DNA of 64,000 nt from Smallanthus sonchifolius (GCA_023525975.1 CM042032.1:21582001-21646000), one strand, 5' to 3'. Positions 44,484-55,883 are shown, counted from the stretch's first letter. A program made the numbers and translations. The notes: generated by a model not told the origin, from the letters alone.

Positions 44484-45123
44484 AACTACCTAATACAGAT
44501 CGTACGTGACATTGTTGGACCTTGGTTTAGGACAACCAAGACTAGCTTAGCAGGTGAGTTCTATGTTATGTGCAAATCATTTTAAATGTTTTGGGGATGA
44601 AGTGTATACACTAAATGAATAAATGCTATGAATGTCAATGTGATCATACATGGTATACAAATGTATATACATATATATATATATATATACTTATATATGA
44701 AAATGAATTATGAACAAAGAATGAAACGTATGATTATAAAGAATGAATGAAAGAAGGACATAACGTAAATGAATGAAATCTTGCTTTATATTATATATAT
44801 TGCATGTTATGAATGTATGTAAAAGTTATGAACCCTTCTATGACAACGGCTACTCTGGTAGACGGACGACCACGTGACTATTTTGCAACCGGGACAAAAA
44901 CGTTCCTTCGCAAGCTAGGACGTATAAAAAGGCACTAATGGACGGTCGAAGCAATTGCCTTAACTAAAGTAGAACGGTTGCATACATAATGGTCGCGTGG
45001 GAAACGGATGCCCTAGGGCAGACGGACAAAAGGACGGACTACGATGGTAGGACGGTTTAAGAGCGGACGGACAAAGGTTGCCGGACGGATTTAAGTAAAG
45101 AACGGACGGTTTTCTAGAGCCGG
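44484..45123 (+). other. Gyp3 LTR/leader remnant with GGACGG repeats
   Basis: No gene. AGCAGGTGAGTTC (44548 on) recalls the 3' part of plant gypsy LTRs. A (TA)n run sits near 44670-44690. From about 44855 to 45118 the sequence is punctuated by many GGACGG/GACGGAC motifs and the strand composition changes. No primer site could be recognised, so the LTR end is unknown. Confidence 0.5.
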
Positions 45124-46173
45124 ATGGTTAATGAAAAGGGCTACGACGGTAGTTCTCACTGCGATGTCTTTGTGACATTCGTGAAGAAAATTAGAGAGGA
45201 GGATGAAGGAGACCATGAAGAGAAAGTGTATGACAGTGATGGGGATGAAGTGAAGGTGGGATCAAGCAACCGTGGGTGTACTTACAAAGGGTTCAAGGAC
45301 GGAGACCCACCCAAGTTCGATGGGAACAAGGATTCAGTGGCTAAGTTCGAATGGATTGAGAGGATGAACGCTGTAGTCAACATCAGCGAGTGTCGACCGG
45401 ACCAGGCTGTTAAGTATGTTGCCCATTCCTTCACCAATGAGGCACTAAGTTGGTGAAGAAACATTCAGAAGACAAAGTCGCCAAACGCTCTGGTCTGTAT
45501 GACATGAGAAGATCTGAAGAAACTAATAGTCCAAAAGTTCTATCCCCAGAATGAAATTGATCGAGTGGAAAATGAATTCCTAAACTTCAAGGCTGGCAGC
45601 AAGACGCACCGCCAGTATACTTCCAGGTTCAATGAACTAGATCAACTGGTACCCCACCTGGTGGAGACGGAAGAACGAATGATTAAGTACTATGTGAAGG
45701 GCCTACCTCAAAGGGTCCGTGTTCATATGAAAGCTACTCTACCCTCGACCTTTGAGTCAGTAGTGAATCTTAGCGGAATCGTCTACGACGATTATGCCAA
45801 TGAGGACCCGGCACCTGAGACACAAAAGAGAAAGTTGGAGAACCCGTCTAGAGGCACCGGAAAAGGGAATATAACAACTAAAGTTAAGAAACCAAGGTTG
45901 GATGAATATGAAACATGTAAGAAATGTGGAAGGCAACATCTTGGCGAGTGTCGAATCGGCACCACCATGTGTTATAAGTGCGGGAGGCCGGGGCACTACT
46001 CCCGAGATTATTTGAAGGGCGTCAAGTGCCAAAGTTGTGGAAGATATGGACACCAGACTAGGGATTGCAGGAAAACCAGACAATCCGGTTTGGGAAAGGA
46101 AAAGGAAGCTGAAAAGGAACAACCGCAGGCTAGGACTCGAGTCTACGCCCTGACTGAGGAGGAAGCAAGGGGA
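45124..46173 (+). pseudogene. gag: Gyp3 gag
   Basis: Ty3/gypsy gag with the capsid signature GFKDGDPPKFDGNKDSVAKF (about 45293 on) and YFVKGL-like YYVKGLPQRVR. One frame runs from 45124 across two TGA codons (45454-45456 and one near 45506) into the frame from 45565; both TGA sit where Trp is expected. Two CCHC knuckles: CYKCGRPGHYSRDY (last Cys changed to Tyr) and CQSCGRYGHQTRDC, at residues 136-149 and 155-168 of the 45565 frame. The capsid would package element RNA. Confidence 0.87.
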
Positions 46174-47510
46174 AACCCTGATGTTGTGTCAGGTACGTTC
46201 CTAGTTAATAACGAACATGCTGCTATTTTATTTGACTCTGGTGCTAGTAAAAGTTTTATATCCAATGCATTTAGTCGTAAACTAGGATGCACTATCAACA
46301 CCATAGTAAAGGCCTTTAGCGTACAAAATGTCGTTGGTAAAAATTCGGCAGTATTTCAAGTAACAGAGGATTGCATCATAGAAATAGAGGGTCATAAGTT
46401 CCCTTCTAGATTGTTCCTTCTCACCTTAGGAGGATTCGATATAGAATTGGGTATGGATTGGCTAGCTGCCAATGAAGCTCAAATCATATGTAAACGTAAG
46501 AGGATACACCTCAAAGCTCCTAGAGGCAGTCCAATTACGGTTTATGGGGATTGGAATTGCACGATGCCGAACATCATCTCGATGATCAAGGCCGAAAGTT
46601 ACATGAGGCGCGGTTGCGAAGCTTATCTGGCATATGTTATTGATGATAGAATGAAAATGAATGAACTCAAGAATGTACCCATGGTATGCCACTTTCTGGA
46701 AGTATTCCTTGAGGATCTACCTGGGTTACCACCCGATCGGGAAATAGAATTTCAGATTGACTTACTGCCTGGAGCTGAGCCCGTTGCCAAAGCCCCCTAC
46801 CGATTGGCTCCGTCAGAAATGAAAGAATTGATGTCTCAACTAGAGGAACTAACAGAAAAAGGATTTATTAGACCGAGCATTTCACCATGGGGCGCTCCGA
46901 TACAATTTGTAAAGAAGAAGGACGGTAGCATGCGTATGTGCATTGACTACAGCGAGTTGAACAAGAGGACAGTAAAGAACAAATACCCACTGCCTAGAAT
47001 AGACGACCTTTTTGATCAACTGCAAGGTGCAAGTTGGTTCTCAAAGATCGATCTTAGGTCGGGTTACCACCAGTTGAAAGTAATAGAAGAAGACGTACCA
47101 AAGACCACGTTTCGCACGCGTTATGGGCATTATGAGTTTCTCGTGATGTCCTTCGGATTGACCAACGCACCAGCAGCGTTCATGGATTTGATGAATAGAG
47201 TATGTCGACCCATGTTGGATCGATCAATGATAGTTTTTATAGACGACATACTGGTATATTCAAAAAGCGAGGGTGATCACTACTGTCAACTAAGAGAGGT
47301 TCTGGAGGTGCTAAAGCAGGAAAAGTTGTACGCAAAATTCTTAAAATGCGCGTTCTGGCTTAGGGAAGTCCAATTTCTAGGTCATGTAATAAACCCAAAC
47401 GGAATCATGGTGGATCCTGCAAAGATCGAGACAGTAAAGGAATGGAACGTCCCAAAGACAACAACATAGATACGAAGCTTTCTGGGATTGGCAGGCTACT
47501 ATCGAAGGTT
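46174..47510 (+). pseudogene. pol: Gyp3 protease and reverse transcriptase, truncated
   Basis: Same frame as gag. Protease site ILFDSGASKSFI (DSG at residues 224-226 counted from 45565). RT motifs: RMCIDYSELNKRTVKN, SKIDLRSGYHQ, SFGLTNAPAAFM and FIDDILVYS (FIDD 558-561). A TAG at 47467-47469 precedes IRSFLGLAGYYRRF, where the sequence is cut by CopE. RNase H and integrase are absent from the window. Confidence 0.9.
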
Positions 47511-48075
47511 TGTAGAGTCATATCTTATGTATAAGCTGTTGTCATTTATTGTAGGTTTAAACAGTTTTAGACTAGTTTACTTTATGTCATTTCATTAACT
47601 GTAATTTCAGTTTTCTGTAATTTACTGCTGTATTATCTAGTCTGGGCCATCGAAACTACTTAGTTTCGATTGAGTTTGTTCAATCGAAACTAGTAGTTTT
47701 GATAGATGGTAGTTTCGACAGTCTGTGTATCACCATGTAAATGGTCAATCGAAACTAGTAGTTTCGATTGAACATAGTTTCGATACCTGTCACTACTATA
47801 AATAGCCTAGTTTGAGAATGTTTAGGGTGTGAGTAGCGGCTGTAACCCTGATCCTTCTCTTTCACATTGTTCTTGAATCAATACAATTTGCAGTTGTTTA
47901 TGAACTGTGTTCTTACATTTTCATACCATTTGCGTGTTGATTCATAGTGTGGTTAGCCGATTATGTTCACCAACACTGTTTCTATCATCTGTTTCACCAC
48001 CATACACACAGTTTCCGCCTGTGAGTGTATGTAATCGATCAAATTAGTAATTTATAAGAGAAATCTGGACCTACA
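47511..48075 (+). repeat. CopE 5' LTR
   Basis: Ends TCTGGACCTACA at 48075, before the primer site. The start is set at TGTAG (47511) because it mirrors CTACA and sits where Gyp3 homology ends; the exact base is uncertain. Palindromes of the CGAAACTA..TAGTTTCG type fill 47650-47785. TATAAATAG lies at 47797-47805. Confidence 0.75.
47745..47771. repeat. Perfect 27-bp palindrome in the CopE LTR
   Basis: TCAATCGAAACTA, a central G, then the exact reverse complement. It ends 25 bp before the TATA box. Imperfect copies lie at about 47651-47674 and 47682-47703. Confidence 0.95.
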
Positions 48076-48077
48076 AT

Positions 48078-48089
48078 TGGTATCAGAGC
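48078..48089 (+). promoter_or_regulatory. CopE primer-binding site (initiator tRNA-Met)
   Basis: TGGTATCAGAGC two bases after the LTR. Confidence 0.9.
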
Positions 48090-48620
48090 ATTATGCTCTA
48101 GTGTTTTTGAGTGTTATCAGGTTTTGTGATCGATTCTAGGTGATTTGTGAGGTATTTTGAGGTTTTTGTTGAAATCTGCACATAACATCTCAGACGTACT
48201 GTTTCATCATTTTCAAGGATTTTTGTTCGTGATTTCAAGAATCAGAGGTTGGATTAGTGATCAGGAGTGTTAGCCGAAGGTTTTCGCTGGATTGATTTGT
48301 CATTTCTGAAATATTGATTTCTGGAGTTTGTCATCAATGGAGTATTTCTGAGCTTGGAGAAGAAGGCATCGAAACTACTGGGGACAGTTTCTGATTTTTG
48401 TTGATCATCGAAACTTCTTGTCTACGTTTTGTCGGGAGAAGGTACTATCGAAACTAGATTTTTTGTCTTATATAGAAACTGTGGTTATCGAAACTTGTCT
48501 GTGAATTTTTCAGTATCGAAACTAGTTGTTTCGATAAAAGTTGGCTTATCGAAACTAGTTGTTTCGATAAAAGTTGTCCTATCGAAACTAGTTACTGTTT
48601 TAGTTTCGATTCCGAATATC
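48090..48620 (+). repeat. CopE leader with ATCGAAACTAGT..TTTCGAT repeats
   Basis: The last 260 bp before gag repeat the LTR motif: ATCGAAACT at about 48368, 48447, 48488 and 48513, then a ~43-bp unit (TTATCGAAACTAGTTGTTTC) at 48510, 48547 and 48579. The first 270 bp hold nothing recognisable. An open frame crosses the repeats into gag but is likely fortuitous. Confidence 0.8.
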
Positions 48621-51075
48621 ATGGCCACTTCAAGTTCAACAGAACATTCTGGGGGAAATAGACCACCAGCTCTTGTGTCCACAAGAGAATTTGATGACTG
48701 GACTAAAAAGATGAAGCTTTTCTTTCAATTTCACGATTATACATTGTTGAGTTCTATCACCGATGGCCCCCACAAGCCCGTAACTACCACTGCTGATGTT
48801 CAACGTCCTAAGTTAGTATCTGGGTATGATGAGAAAGATCTTGCCTTGATTGCCCGAGACAACAAGGCCTACGGGACTATTGCCATGGCTCTTCCTATGG
48901 ATATTTTCAACATCTTTGCCGAGTACACAACTGCCAAAGACTTATGGGCTGCATTGTGCACAAGATATGAGGGAAGTGAGGATGTCAGGGAAAGCAAAAC
49001 AGATCTGATCAAGAAACAGTATGCGATGTTCAGCAGTGTAAGGGGATAATCAATATCTGATTTGATCAACCGTTTCTCAAGCATTGTATCAAGGTTGAAG
49101 GTAATGGGAGTTGAGTACCCTACTCTTGATCTAAACAAGAAACTCCTAGATTCTCTTCCTAAGGAATGGAATATGTATAGAATCATGATCAAAAAGACTT
49201 AGAATCTAAGTACTCTGTCTCAACAGGAAGTCTATAGCATTCTTGAATCTTATGAAATTGAGATTAAGAAGGGAGCAGTCACCCCGTCAAATCAGTCTGG
49301 AAACACAGCTCTTATTGCTGGATCAAGCTCATCCGGTAGCCCATACTTTCAGACTGATGTCCCTCCTTCATCTGCTGCAATTAATTCTACCAGCTCCTCT
49401 GCTCCTCAAAAGACTGTCACCATGATTCCTGATGATTATGTCCCAATCATGACTGCTTTCATGTCGTGCTATGATGCACTGATTTCTGGAAATCTAACAC
49501 CAGTTAGCTTTCAACCTGATAACTTGGAGCAGATTAATCCTGATGATTTGGAGAAAATGGACATTGATTGGAGCAATGGCCATGTTGACCTTAAGAGCCA
49601 AAAGATTCATCAAAAGAACTGGCATGGACAGATTCAAGCAGGGAAAGACACTTGCGTTTGATATCAAGAAGGTGAGATGCTACAATTGTGATCAGCTGGG
49701 TCACTTTGCTAGAAACTGCAAGGAGCCGTCCTCCAAGGATCAGCAAGAAAAGAATATTTCCTCTGGAAAACAAGCTGCCAATCCTCCAAAGACAAACACA
49801 TCTTCAAGTTCCACAGCTCTTGTGTGTCAAGCTGATGGACATTATCATTGGGGAGACCAAGCTGAGGAAGCTGCTGATAAAGCCTTGATGGCTGATGTGG
49901 AGGACATGGGCAAGTGTGTCATGATTGAACCTGCTGAGGATCTCACTGCTGTGCCTGCTGAGGTTATTTCTAAACTGTGTAATTCTAGATCTTGCTTGAA
50001 TGAAATTCAAAAATACAGATTCATCAATCAAGCCTTGATTGATGAACGAAATCACATTAAGGTGATGTATGACTCTGTGGCCAAAAATGAGAAACTTTAC
50101 TTAAAGAAAATTCGTGATATTTCTGGTGAAAATCGCTCTTTAATTGTGCAACTCAATACTCAAACCATTAATAATACAATTTTAACTGAAAGAGTCCAAA
50201 AGGTAGAAAAAGCCAAATTACAGGTTGACCACATGGATATGGATCAGAAAATTCTGTTTGGAATAATTGATAAACAGTTTAATAGAAAAGGCACAGAAGG
50301 TCTTGGGTATAACTCTTATCCACCTCCTTATTCTAAATCAGGGAGATTTGCTGATATGCCAACTCCACCTGTTTCCACACCTTTTGTTTGCACATTATCT
50401 CCTGATGATTATATTACATCCTCTAATTCTGATAGTTTTGCTTCTTGTGCAGAATCTAATTGTGTAAATTCCGAAGATGATTGTGATGAGAGTACCATTG
50501 ACAGAACTATTTTAAAAGAACTTGAGTCGGATGAATGTAATAATATGTCCGTGTCTAAACTAAATATTTGTGAACACGTTGAAAACTTGTATTTTGATTC
50601 AATGCCTGCTGAGCATACGGGTTTGGGATGTGATGTTTCTAAATTTAAAAATGCTTTGCCTTTTGTTCCTAAATCTTTGAATGTTATGCCATGTGTTACC
50701 AAGTTTAAAAGTGCAGGAATTATTGTGAATGATGTACCACGTGAAACCATGAGCAACATGGACTTTTTCAGATTAAAGGAAGCACATCGTCTTCAAGACA
50801 AAGTTATTGATGAGAGAACCGTCTCATGTTCAGATTCCTCAACATCACAATCATCTTCATCGTGTGATGACTATTATCAGGCTAAGATATCTTGTGAAAA
50901 CGTTTGTTTTAGTTGTGGTGCCTCAAATCATGTTTCAAAAAGTTGTAAATTGACAACCACAAATTCTAATGAAGAATCACCTTCCAAAAGTTCATTAAAT
51001 TCATATGTGTTGCCTAAGTCTTCTACAGTAGGAAATCTAGGCGTAAAAGAATTAAAAATGCTAAAAACTATTTAA
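48621..51075 (+). pseudogene. gag: CopE gag with two widely spaced zinc knuckles
   Basis: Start ATG 48621 (MATSSSTEHSGG), the first Met after the repeat-rich leader and just before the gag fold (FDDWTKKMKLFFQFHD; DLWAALCTRYEGS). In-frame stops at 49047-49049 and 49199-49201; a one-base frame change near 49580 links to the long frame 49543-51075. First knuckle CYNCDQLGHFARNC (49678-49719). A 390-residue acidic/coiled-coil region follows with GYNSYPPPYSKSGRF, a motif of the gag C-terminal region in this lineage. Second knuckle CFSCGASNHVSKSC (about 50908-50949). Role: RNA packaging. Confidence 0.85.
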
Positions 51076-52725
51076 AACGAACTTGGAAAATTAAAAATAA
51101 TGTTCTGTTTGATGACCATGCTTCATCAAAGGATGGTTGTAATTCTGATTCCAATGAGAGGTCATATCCTGACACTAAAATCTCTTGATTGAAACAATAT
51201 TGGTCAAATCGTATAAATGGTTCGTTGTGTATAGGGTCAATCAAGAAGAACCGGCGATAACATCTGGCATGTAGATAGTGGATGTTCAAGACATATGACT
51301 GGGCACTTTAACTTGCTGCAAGATTATCATCAAATTGATGGAGAGTATGTTGCTTTTGCTGGAAACCCAAGAGGAGGAAAGATTGAAGGACAAGGAATAG
51401 TATCAAATGGAGTAAATAGTCTGGAATTTATCAACTTTATTCCTCAGTTGAAATACAATCTGATGAGTGTTTCACAGATTTGTGACAAGGACTTTTGTGC
51501 CTTATTCAATTCAAAAGAATGTCTTATCTTGAAGCCGGGAGTGGTGATTTCGGAAGAACTTATTCTCATGCGTGCTCCCAGAAGATACAACACATATAGC
51601 TTGGATATGAACAACCCATCGGGCATTGGATCATGTTTTCTCTCAAAGGCTTTCGAAGATGAATCTTTCCTGTGGCATAAGAGGTTGGGACATGTCAATT
51701 TCAAAACAATGAACCGACTGGTTCGAGGCAACCTAGTCACTGGATTACATCTCAAAGATTTCACTCCTATGGAACACTGTATCTCATGTTCCAAGGGAAA
51801 ACAGCACAAATCTTCACATAAGCCTAAAACCACCAATTCCATTGACTCTCCTCTCCAATTGCTTCACATGGATCTTTTTGGTCCAGTGAGTGTCATGAGT
51901 CTTGGACGAAAGTCATACTGTCTGGTGGTAACAGACGATTTTTCTCGATTCACTTGGGTGTTTTTCCTAGCCAAGAAAGATGAGACGCCAGAGATTTTAA
52001 AAACCTATCGGCTTCAAATTGAGAACCTCTTCAATCTAAGTGTGAAGACTATCTGCAGCGATCATGGAACAGAATTCAAAAGTGCAACTCTTGATTCCTT
52101 CTGTGAAAGCAAAGGAATTTCTCAACAATTTAGTGCACCTTATACTCCTCAACAAAACGGTGTAGCTGAAAGAAGAAACCGCACTTTAATTGAAGCTGTA
52201 CGAACTATGATTGTTGATTCTAAGCTTCCTATGACTTTCTGGGCTGAGGCGGTCAACACTGCATGTTTTGTGCAAAATCGGGTTCTTATCACTAAAAGTT
52301 GCAACAAGAAACCTTATGAGATCATGTACAAGCGCAAGCCAGTTATTGATTTCTTCAGAAAATTTGGGTGTGTGTGCACAATGCTGAACACTTCAGATCA
52401 GCTCAACAAGTTTAAAGCCAAAGCTGATGAATACTATTTTGTTGGTTACTCATCCAATCAACGTGCTTTTCGTGTCTACCATAAGAAGAAAAGGATAGTG
52501 ATGGAGTCCATTGATATAAATTGGCATGAAAACAATCATACGGACGCAGGAGACGGTCCCAATTGGCTCTTTGACGTCGATTCAGTTTTTAAGTCATTTA
52601 ATCTTCCTGATTTCTGTATTGAATCAACTCATGCTAATCCTTACTTCTCTGTGACCAATATAGGGGACATAAATGATCAAGGCTCTTCCTCATCTGCTCA
52701 GGTTGAAAATTCTTGTGGTTGCTAA
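51076..52725 (+). pseudogene. pol: CopE protease and integrase
   Basis: 51076-51235 is disrupted. Protease active site WHVDSGCSRHMTG with D-S-G at 51274-51282. The long frame from 51295 carries GAG-pre-integrase (FLWHKRLGHVNFKT; H128, H133, C162, C165) and the integrase core with catalytic D193 (HMDLFGP), D256 (SDHGTEF) and E292 (AERRNRT). C-terminal copia motif FRKFGCVCTMLNT and PNWLFDVDS. It ends after a frameshift near 52690 in the Ser-rich linker. Confidence 0.9.
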
Positions 52726-52963
52726 TGCTGAATCTGATATGGAGTCTTCCGGTTCTGGTGCAACAAGTGAAACTGTTGAAGACAACTCCATTCCAATAGT
52801 AGATGTTGCACCACAATCACCTGCTGAAGATCCTATTAATGATATTGCCGATCCTCCTGCTGAAAATCTTACCAATTTGGAAGAAGTCGTGGAAAAAGAT
52901 GAAATTCCACAACTGTGAATTCACAAGATTCATCCCACCACTAACATCATTGGACCACTCAAT
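52726..52963 (+). pseudogene. pol: CopE integrase-RT linker
   Basis: Acidic linker readable in the frame from 52673 (SDMESSGSGATSETVEDNSI) with a TGA at 52916-52918, then HPTTNIIGPLN leading into RT. No catalytic motif. Confidence 0.7.
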
Positions 52964-54563
52964 GTGGGTGTTAGTACCCGAAGTGCCTGTGAAGCATTTG
53001 AAAACAGCATGTTTTCTTGCTTCATTTCTCAAGCTGAACCAAAGAACATCAAAGCAGCTCTACTAGAAAATAGCTGGGTGGAAGTAATGCAGGAAGAGCT
53101 ACAGCAATTCTCAAAGCTGTATGTGTGGAATTTGGTAGATCTTCCCAAGAATAAAGTTCCAATCGGCACTCGTTGGGTTTTTCGCAACAAAAAGGATGAA
53201 GGCGGCACTGTGATTCGAAATAAAGCTCGTCTGGTGGTTCAAGGTTTTTTCACAAGAAGACGGGATTGACTATGAGGAAGTCTTTGCACCAGTGGCTCGC
53301 TTGGAAGCCATCAGAATGTTTCTCGCCTATGCAGCCTACATGGACTCCACCGTCCATCAAATGGATGTCAAAAGTGCATTTTTGTATGGCAAAGTTCAAG
53401 AGGAAGTATATGTCAAGCAGCCGCCGGGTTTCATTGATCCTAATTTTCCAGACCGAGTTTACAAGTTAGACAAAGCATTGTACGGTCTTCACCAAGCACC
53501 TCGTGCGTGGTATGAAACTTTATCAAAGCATCTGCTTGAGAATGGTTTCACACGAGGAGAAATTGACCAAACTTTGTTCAAACGGAAGGATGAAAAGGAT
53601 ACAATCATGGTGCAAATTTATGTGGATGATATCATTTTTGGATCTACAAATCCCCGTCTCTGCAATGAATTTGAAGAAGTGATGCGATCTAAGTTTGAAA
53701 TGAGCTCCATGGGGGAAATGAAGTTCTTTTTGGGACTACAAGTTGATCAGTCTGAGTCAAGAATCCTTATCCATCAAGAAAAATACGTAAAAGAAATCTT
53801 GACCAAGTTCAAAATGGCTGATTCCCATCCAGTAAAAACTCCTGTGGAAGTTTGACATTGTTTGACTCCTGATGTGGATGGGGAAAGCGTTGATCAGCAT
53901 CTATATCGCTCTATGATAGGATCTCTCATGTATCTCACGGCCAGCAGACCCGACATCATGTTTGCAGTGTGCTTGTGTGCACGTTTTCAGGCTAATCCTA
54001 AACTCTCACATTTATCTGCTGTCAAACGTATTTTAAGATATTTAATGTATAAGCCAAAATTGGGTCTGTGGTATCTTAAAACTGACTTGTTTGATCTTGT
54101 GGCTTATTCAGATTCAGACTATGGGGGTTGCAACTTAGACCGAAAATCCACTTCTGGAGGCTGTCAATTCCTTGGCAACCGACTTGTCTCATGGCAATGT
54201 AAGAAACAATCCACCGTTTCCCAATCCACCGCCGAATCCGAATACATTGCCGCAGCCCTTTGTTGTTCCCAAGTCGGATGGATACAACATCAGATGCTTG
54301 ACTATGGGATCACATTCCATGAGACACCCATTCTGTGTGACAACACTGCCGTTCCCCATATCACCAAAAACCCCATTCAGCATTCCAAAACAAAACACAT
54401 TGAAATTAAACATCATTTTATTCGTGACTGTGTTGAAAAGAAACATATTCAAATCGTTGAAGTCAAAACCAACAAACAAACCGCAGACATCTTCACAAAG
54501 GCTTTTGACTCTACCAGATTTGCCCAACTAGTAGAGATGCTTGGAATGATTAACTTTCAGTAA
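52964..54563 (+). pseudogene. pol: CopE reverse transcriptase/RNase H
   Basis: RT N-terminus in frame 52964-53269 (SWVEVMQEELQQF; GTRWVFRNKKDEGG), a frameshift at a T6 run near 53243, then frame 53292-54563 with one TGA (53853-53855). Motifs: QMDVKSAFLYG, YGLHQAPRAWY, catalytic IYVDDIIFGST, FFLGLQV. RNase H part: AYSDSDYGGC, SWQCKKQSTV, TAESEYIAA, LCDNTA, then the true C-terminus ADIFTKAFD...INFQ and stop 54563. Closely related to SireR RT in motif wording. Confidence 0.92.
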
Positions 54564-55098
54564 ATTGGGTGAATAGTGGTTTATTTTCTAAATTTTGATT
54601 AATTAATAAAGAAAATTCCAAAAAAAAAAATATATTTTATTTTTTTTATGTACAGTATCCACGCAAATCTTTTGGGGGAGAATTATAATATTTTAATGTT
54701 GAAAAGAATCGCTGTGTATATAATCTTCAAGTGGTTTTGAATTGTAGGAAAAATTGAATCTGACCTTTGAGAAATGATAGTGTCTGATCTCATCTCTTGG
54801 ACATGGAATAGACCAAAAGCGATGATGTTTATTGAGGTATATCTGGTAGGCCCGACATATGGTTAAAACTTGTAAGTAGTGTGAAAACCTAATATATATC
54901 TCATACTTGTGTGTTTGAATCCATTATTGAAACATCTAACCCATTTTTATATCTAAGAAAACCGATTCAATCAGATACAGGCTTACGTATTGGATTCCTA
55001 TTCATACGCCAAGTGACCGTCAATATAACGATATTTACCACCGATGACCCTGTATGTTTTGCTTACACAAAGATCTCGGGTGCTCATCCTTTTCCCAT
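54564..55098 (+). other. CopE 3' untranslated region
   Basis: A/T-rich, no gene. A run of A at 54619-54629 and a purine tract TTTTGGGGGAGAATT (about 54669) are present. The tract is not followed by an LTR, so it is either an internal copy or a vestige. CCATT (55094-55098) borders the SireR LTR. Confidence 0.6.
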
Positions 55099-55850
55099 TG
55101 TAGGATCGTAAGATTACAAGGTGATTCTATTCTAGTTGATATTGGCGGAAACAATAACAACCAACAAAGTAAACAAGTAAACAGCAAGAATACTGATAAA
55201 TGCACTGTTGTATTAGACTTCTGAGATTACAAGTTTACAAGTAAAACACTATCAAGAAGCACTATGAAAGCACAGCAAGCACACTTTGTTTGAAGTGTTT
55301 ACAAGATATATATAATAACTTAGAATCAAGACAGACCCTTGATTCTAAGTATCAGATCTAACACAAGCCGTTGATCTTGTTTATTAATCTAAATTACACG
55401 TAAAGGCTAATCTAGTTAACTTTACTGAAACGTCTTCTTAGGCATCATTTTTTGCATGCTTGGAGAAGCACGTTATTGTCCTTTATTGGTTGCACCAGTG
55501 AGGTTCCTTCTGCTTGGAGTGTGGCAGTTGCTTTTGCAGAAAGGTGTCAGAGGCGCTTCACATGGATAGTCAGCTGCAACGTTTGGTCTTCAGAGAATAA
55601 AGCTACCAGCAGCAGAGATGAGAATAATGCTGCTGATAAGCCTATCAGCAGCAACTTGTGTTGAACGCTGCTGATAAACCTATCAGCAGCAACAAGTGTT
55701 GAATGCTGCTGATAAGCCTATCAGCAGCAATATGTGCTGAATGCTGCTGATAAGCCTATCAGCAGCCATATGTGATGAATGCTGCTGATAAGCCTATCAG
55801 CAACATTTGTACTTAGAATAATTTGGTAGCAATCAGTCTTTGGTTCTACA
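55099..55850 (-). repeat. SireR 3' LTR
   Basis: Minus strand TGTAGAACCAAAGACTG...CTTACGATCCTACA, 752 bp, TGTAG/CTACA ends. It contains the 38-bp hairpin array, the AGAATCAAGGGTCTGTCTTGATTC block and a TATATATA stretch (55308-55315). Only one LTR of the element is in the window. Confidence 0.9.
55629..55803. repeat. Five-copy 38-bp hairpin array in the SireR LTR
   Basis: GCTGCTGATA starts exactly at 55629, 55667, 55705, 55743 and 55781. Each is followed by A(G/A)CC and its reverse complement TATCAGCAGC (the last copy reads TATCAGCAAC), giving 10-bp stems with 4-nt loops. Spacers are about 14 bp. Confidence 0.97.
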
Positions 55851-55867
55851 AACTCCCCCTAGACTGA
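55851..55867 (-). promoter_or_regulatory. SireR polypurine tract
   Basis: Minus strand AGTCTAGGGGGAGTT directly before the LTR start TGTAGAACC. The same tract, with one change, is at 28056-28070 in SireL. Confidence 0.88.
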
Positions 55868-55883
55868 TGCAACCAAAATTCTT

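Larger units (their letters stand above)
47511..55098 (+). mobile_element. CopE: Ty1/copia element, 5' part to 3' untranslated region
   Basis: LTR, primer site, leader, gag, protease, integrase, RT/RNase H and about 530 bp of 3' sequence, inserted in Gyp3 RT and itself cut by the SireR 3' LTR at 55099. Its 3' LTR must lie beyond SireR, right of the window. Many frame breaks make it non-functional. Confidence 0.88.

Noticed and set aside
55629..55803. CRISPR-like regular repeat
   Set aside because: A 38-bp period with short hairpins superficially resembles an array, but spacers are related to one another, it lies in a plant LTR, and there are no associated genes.
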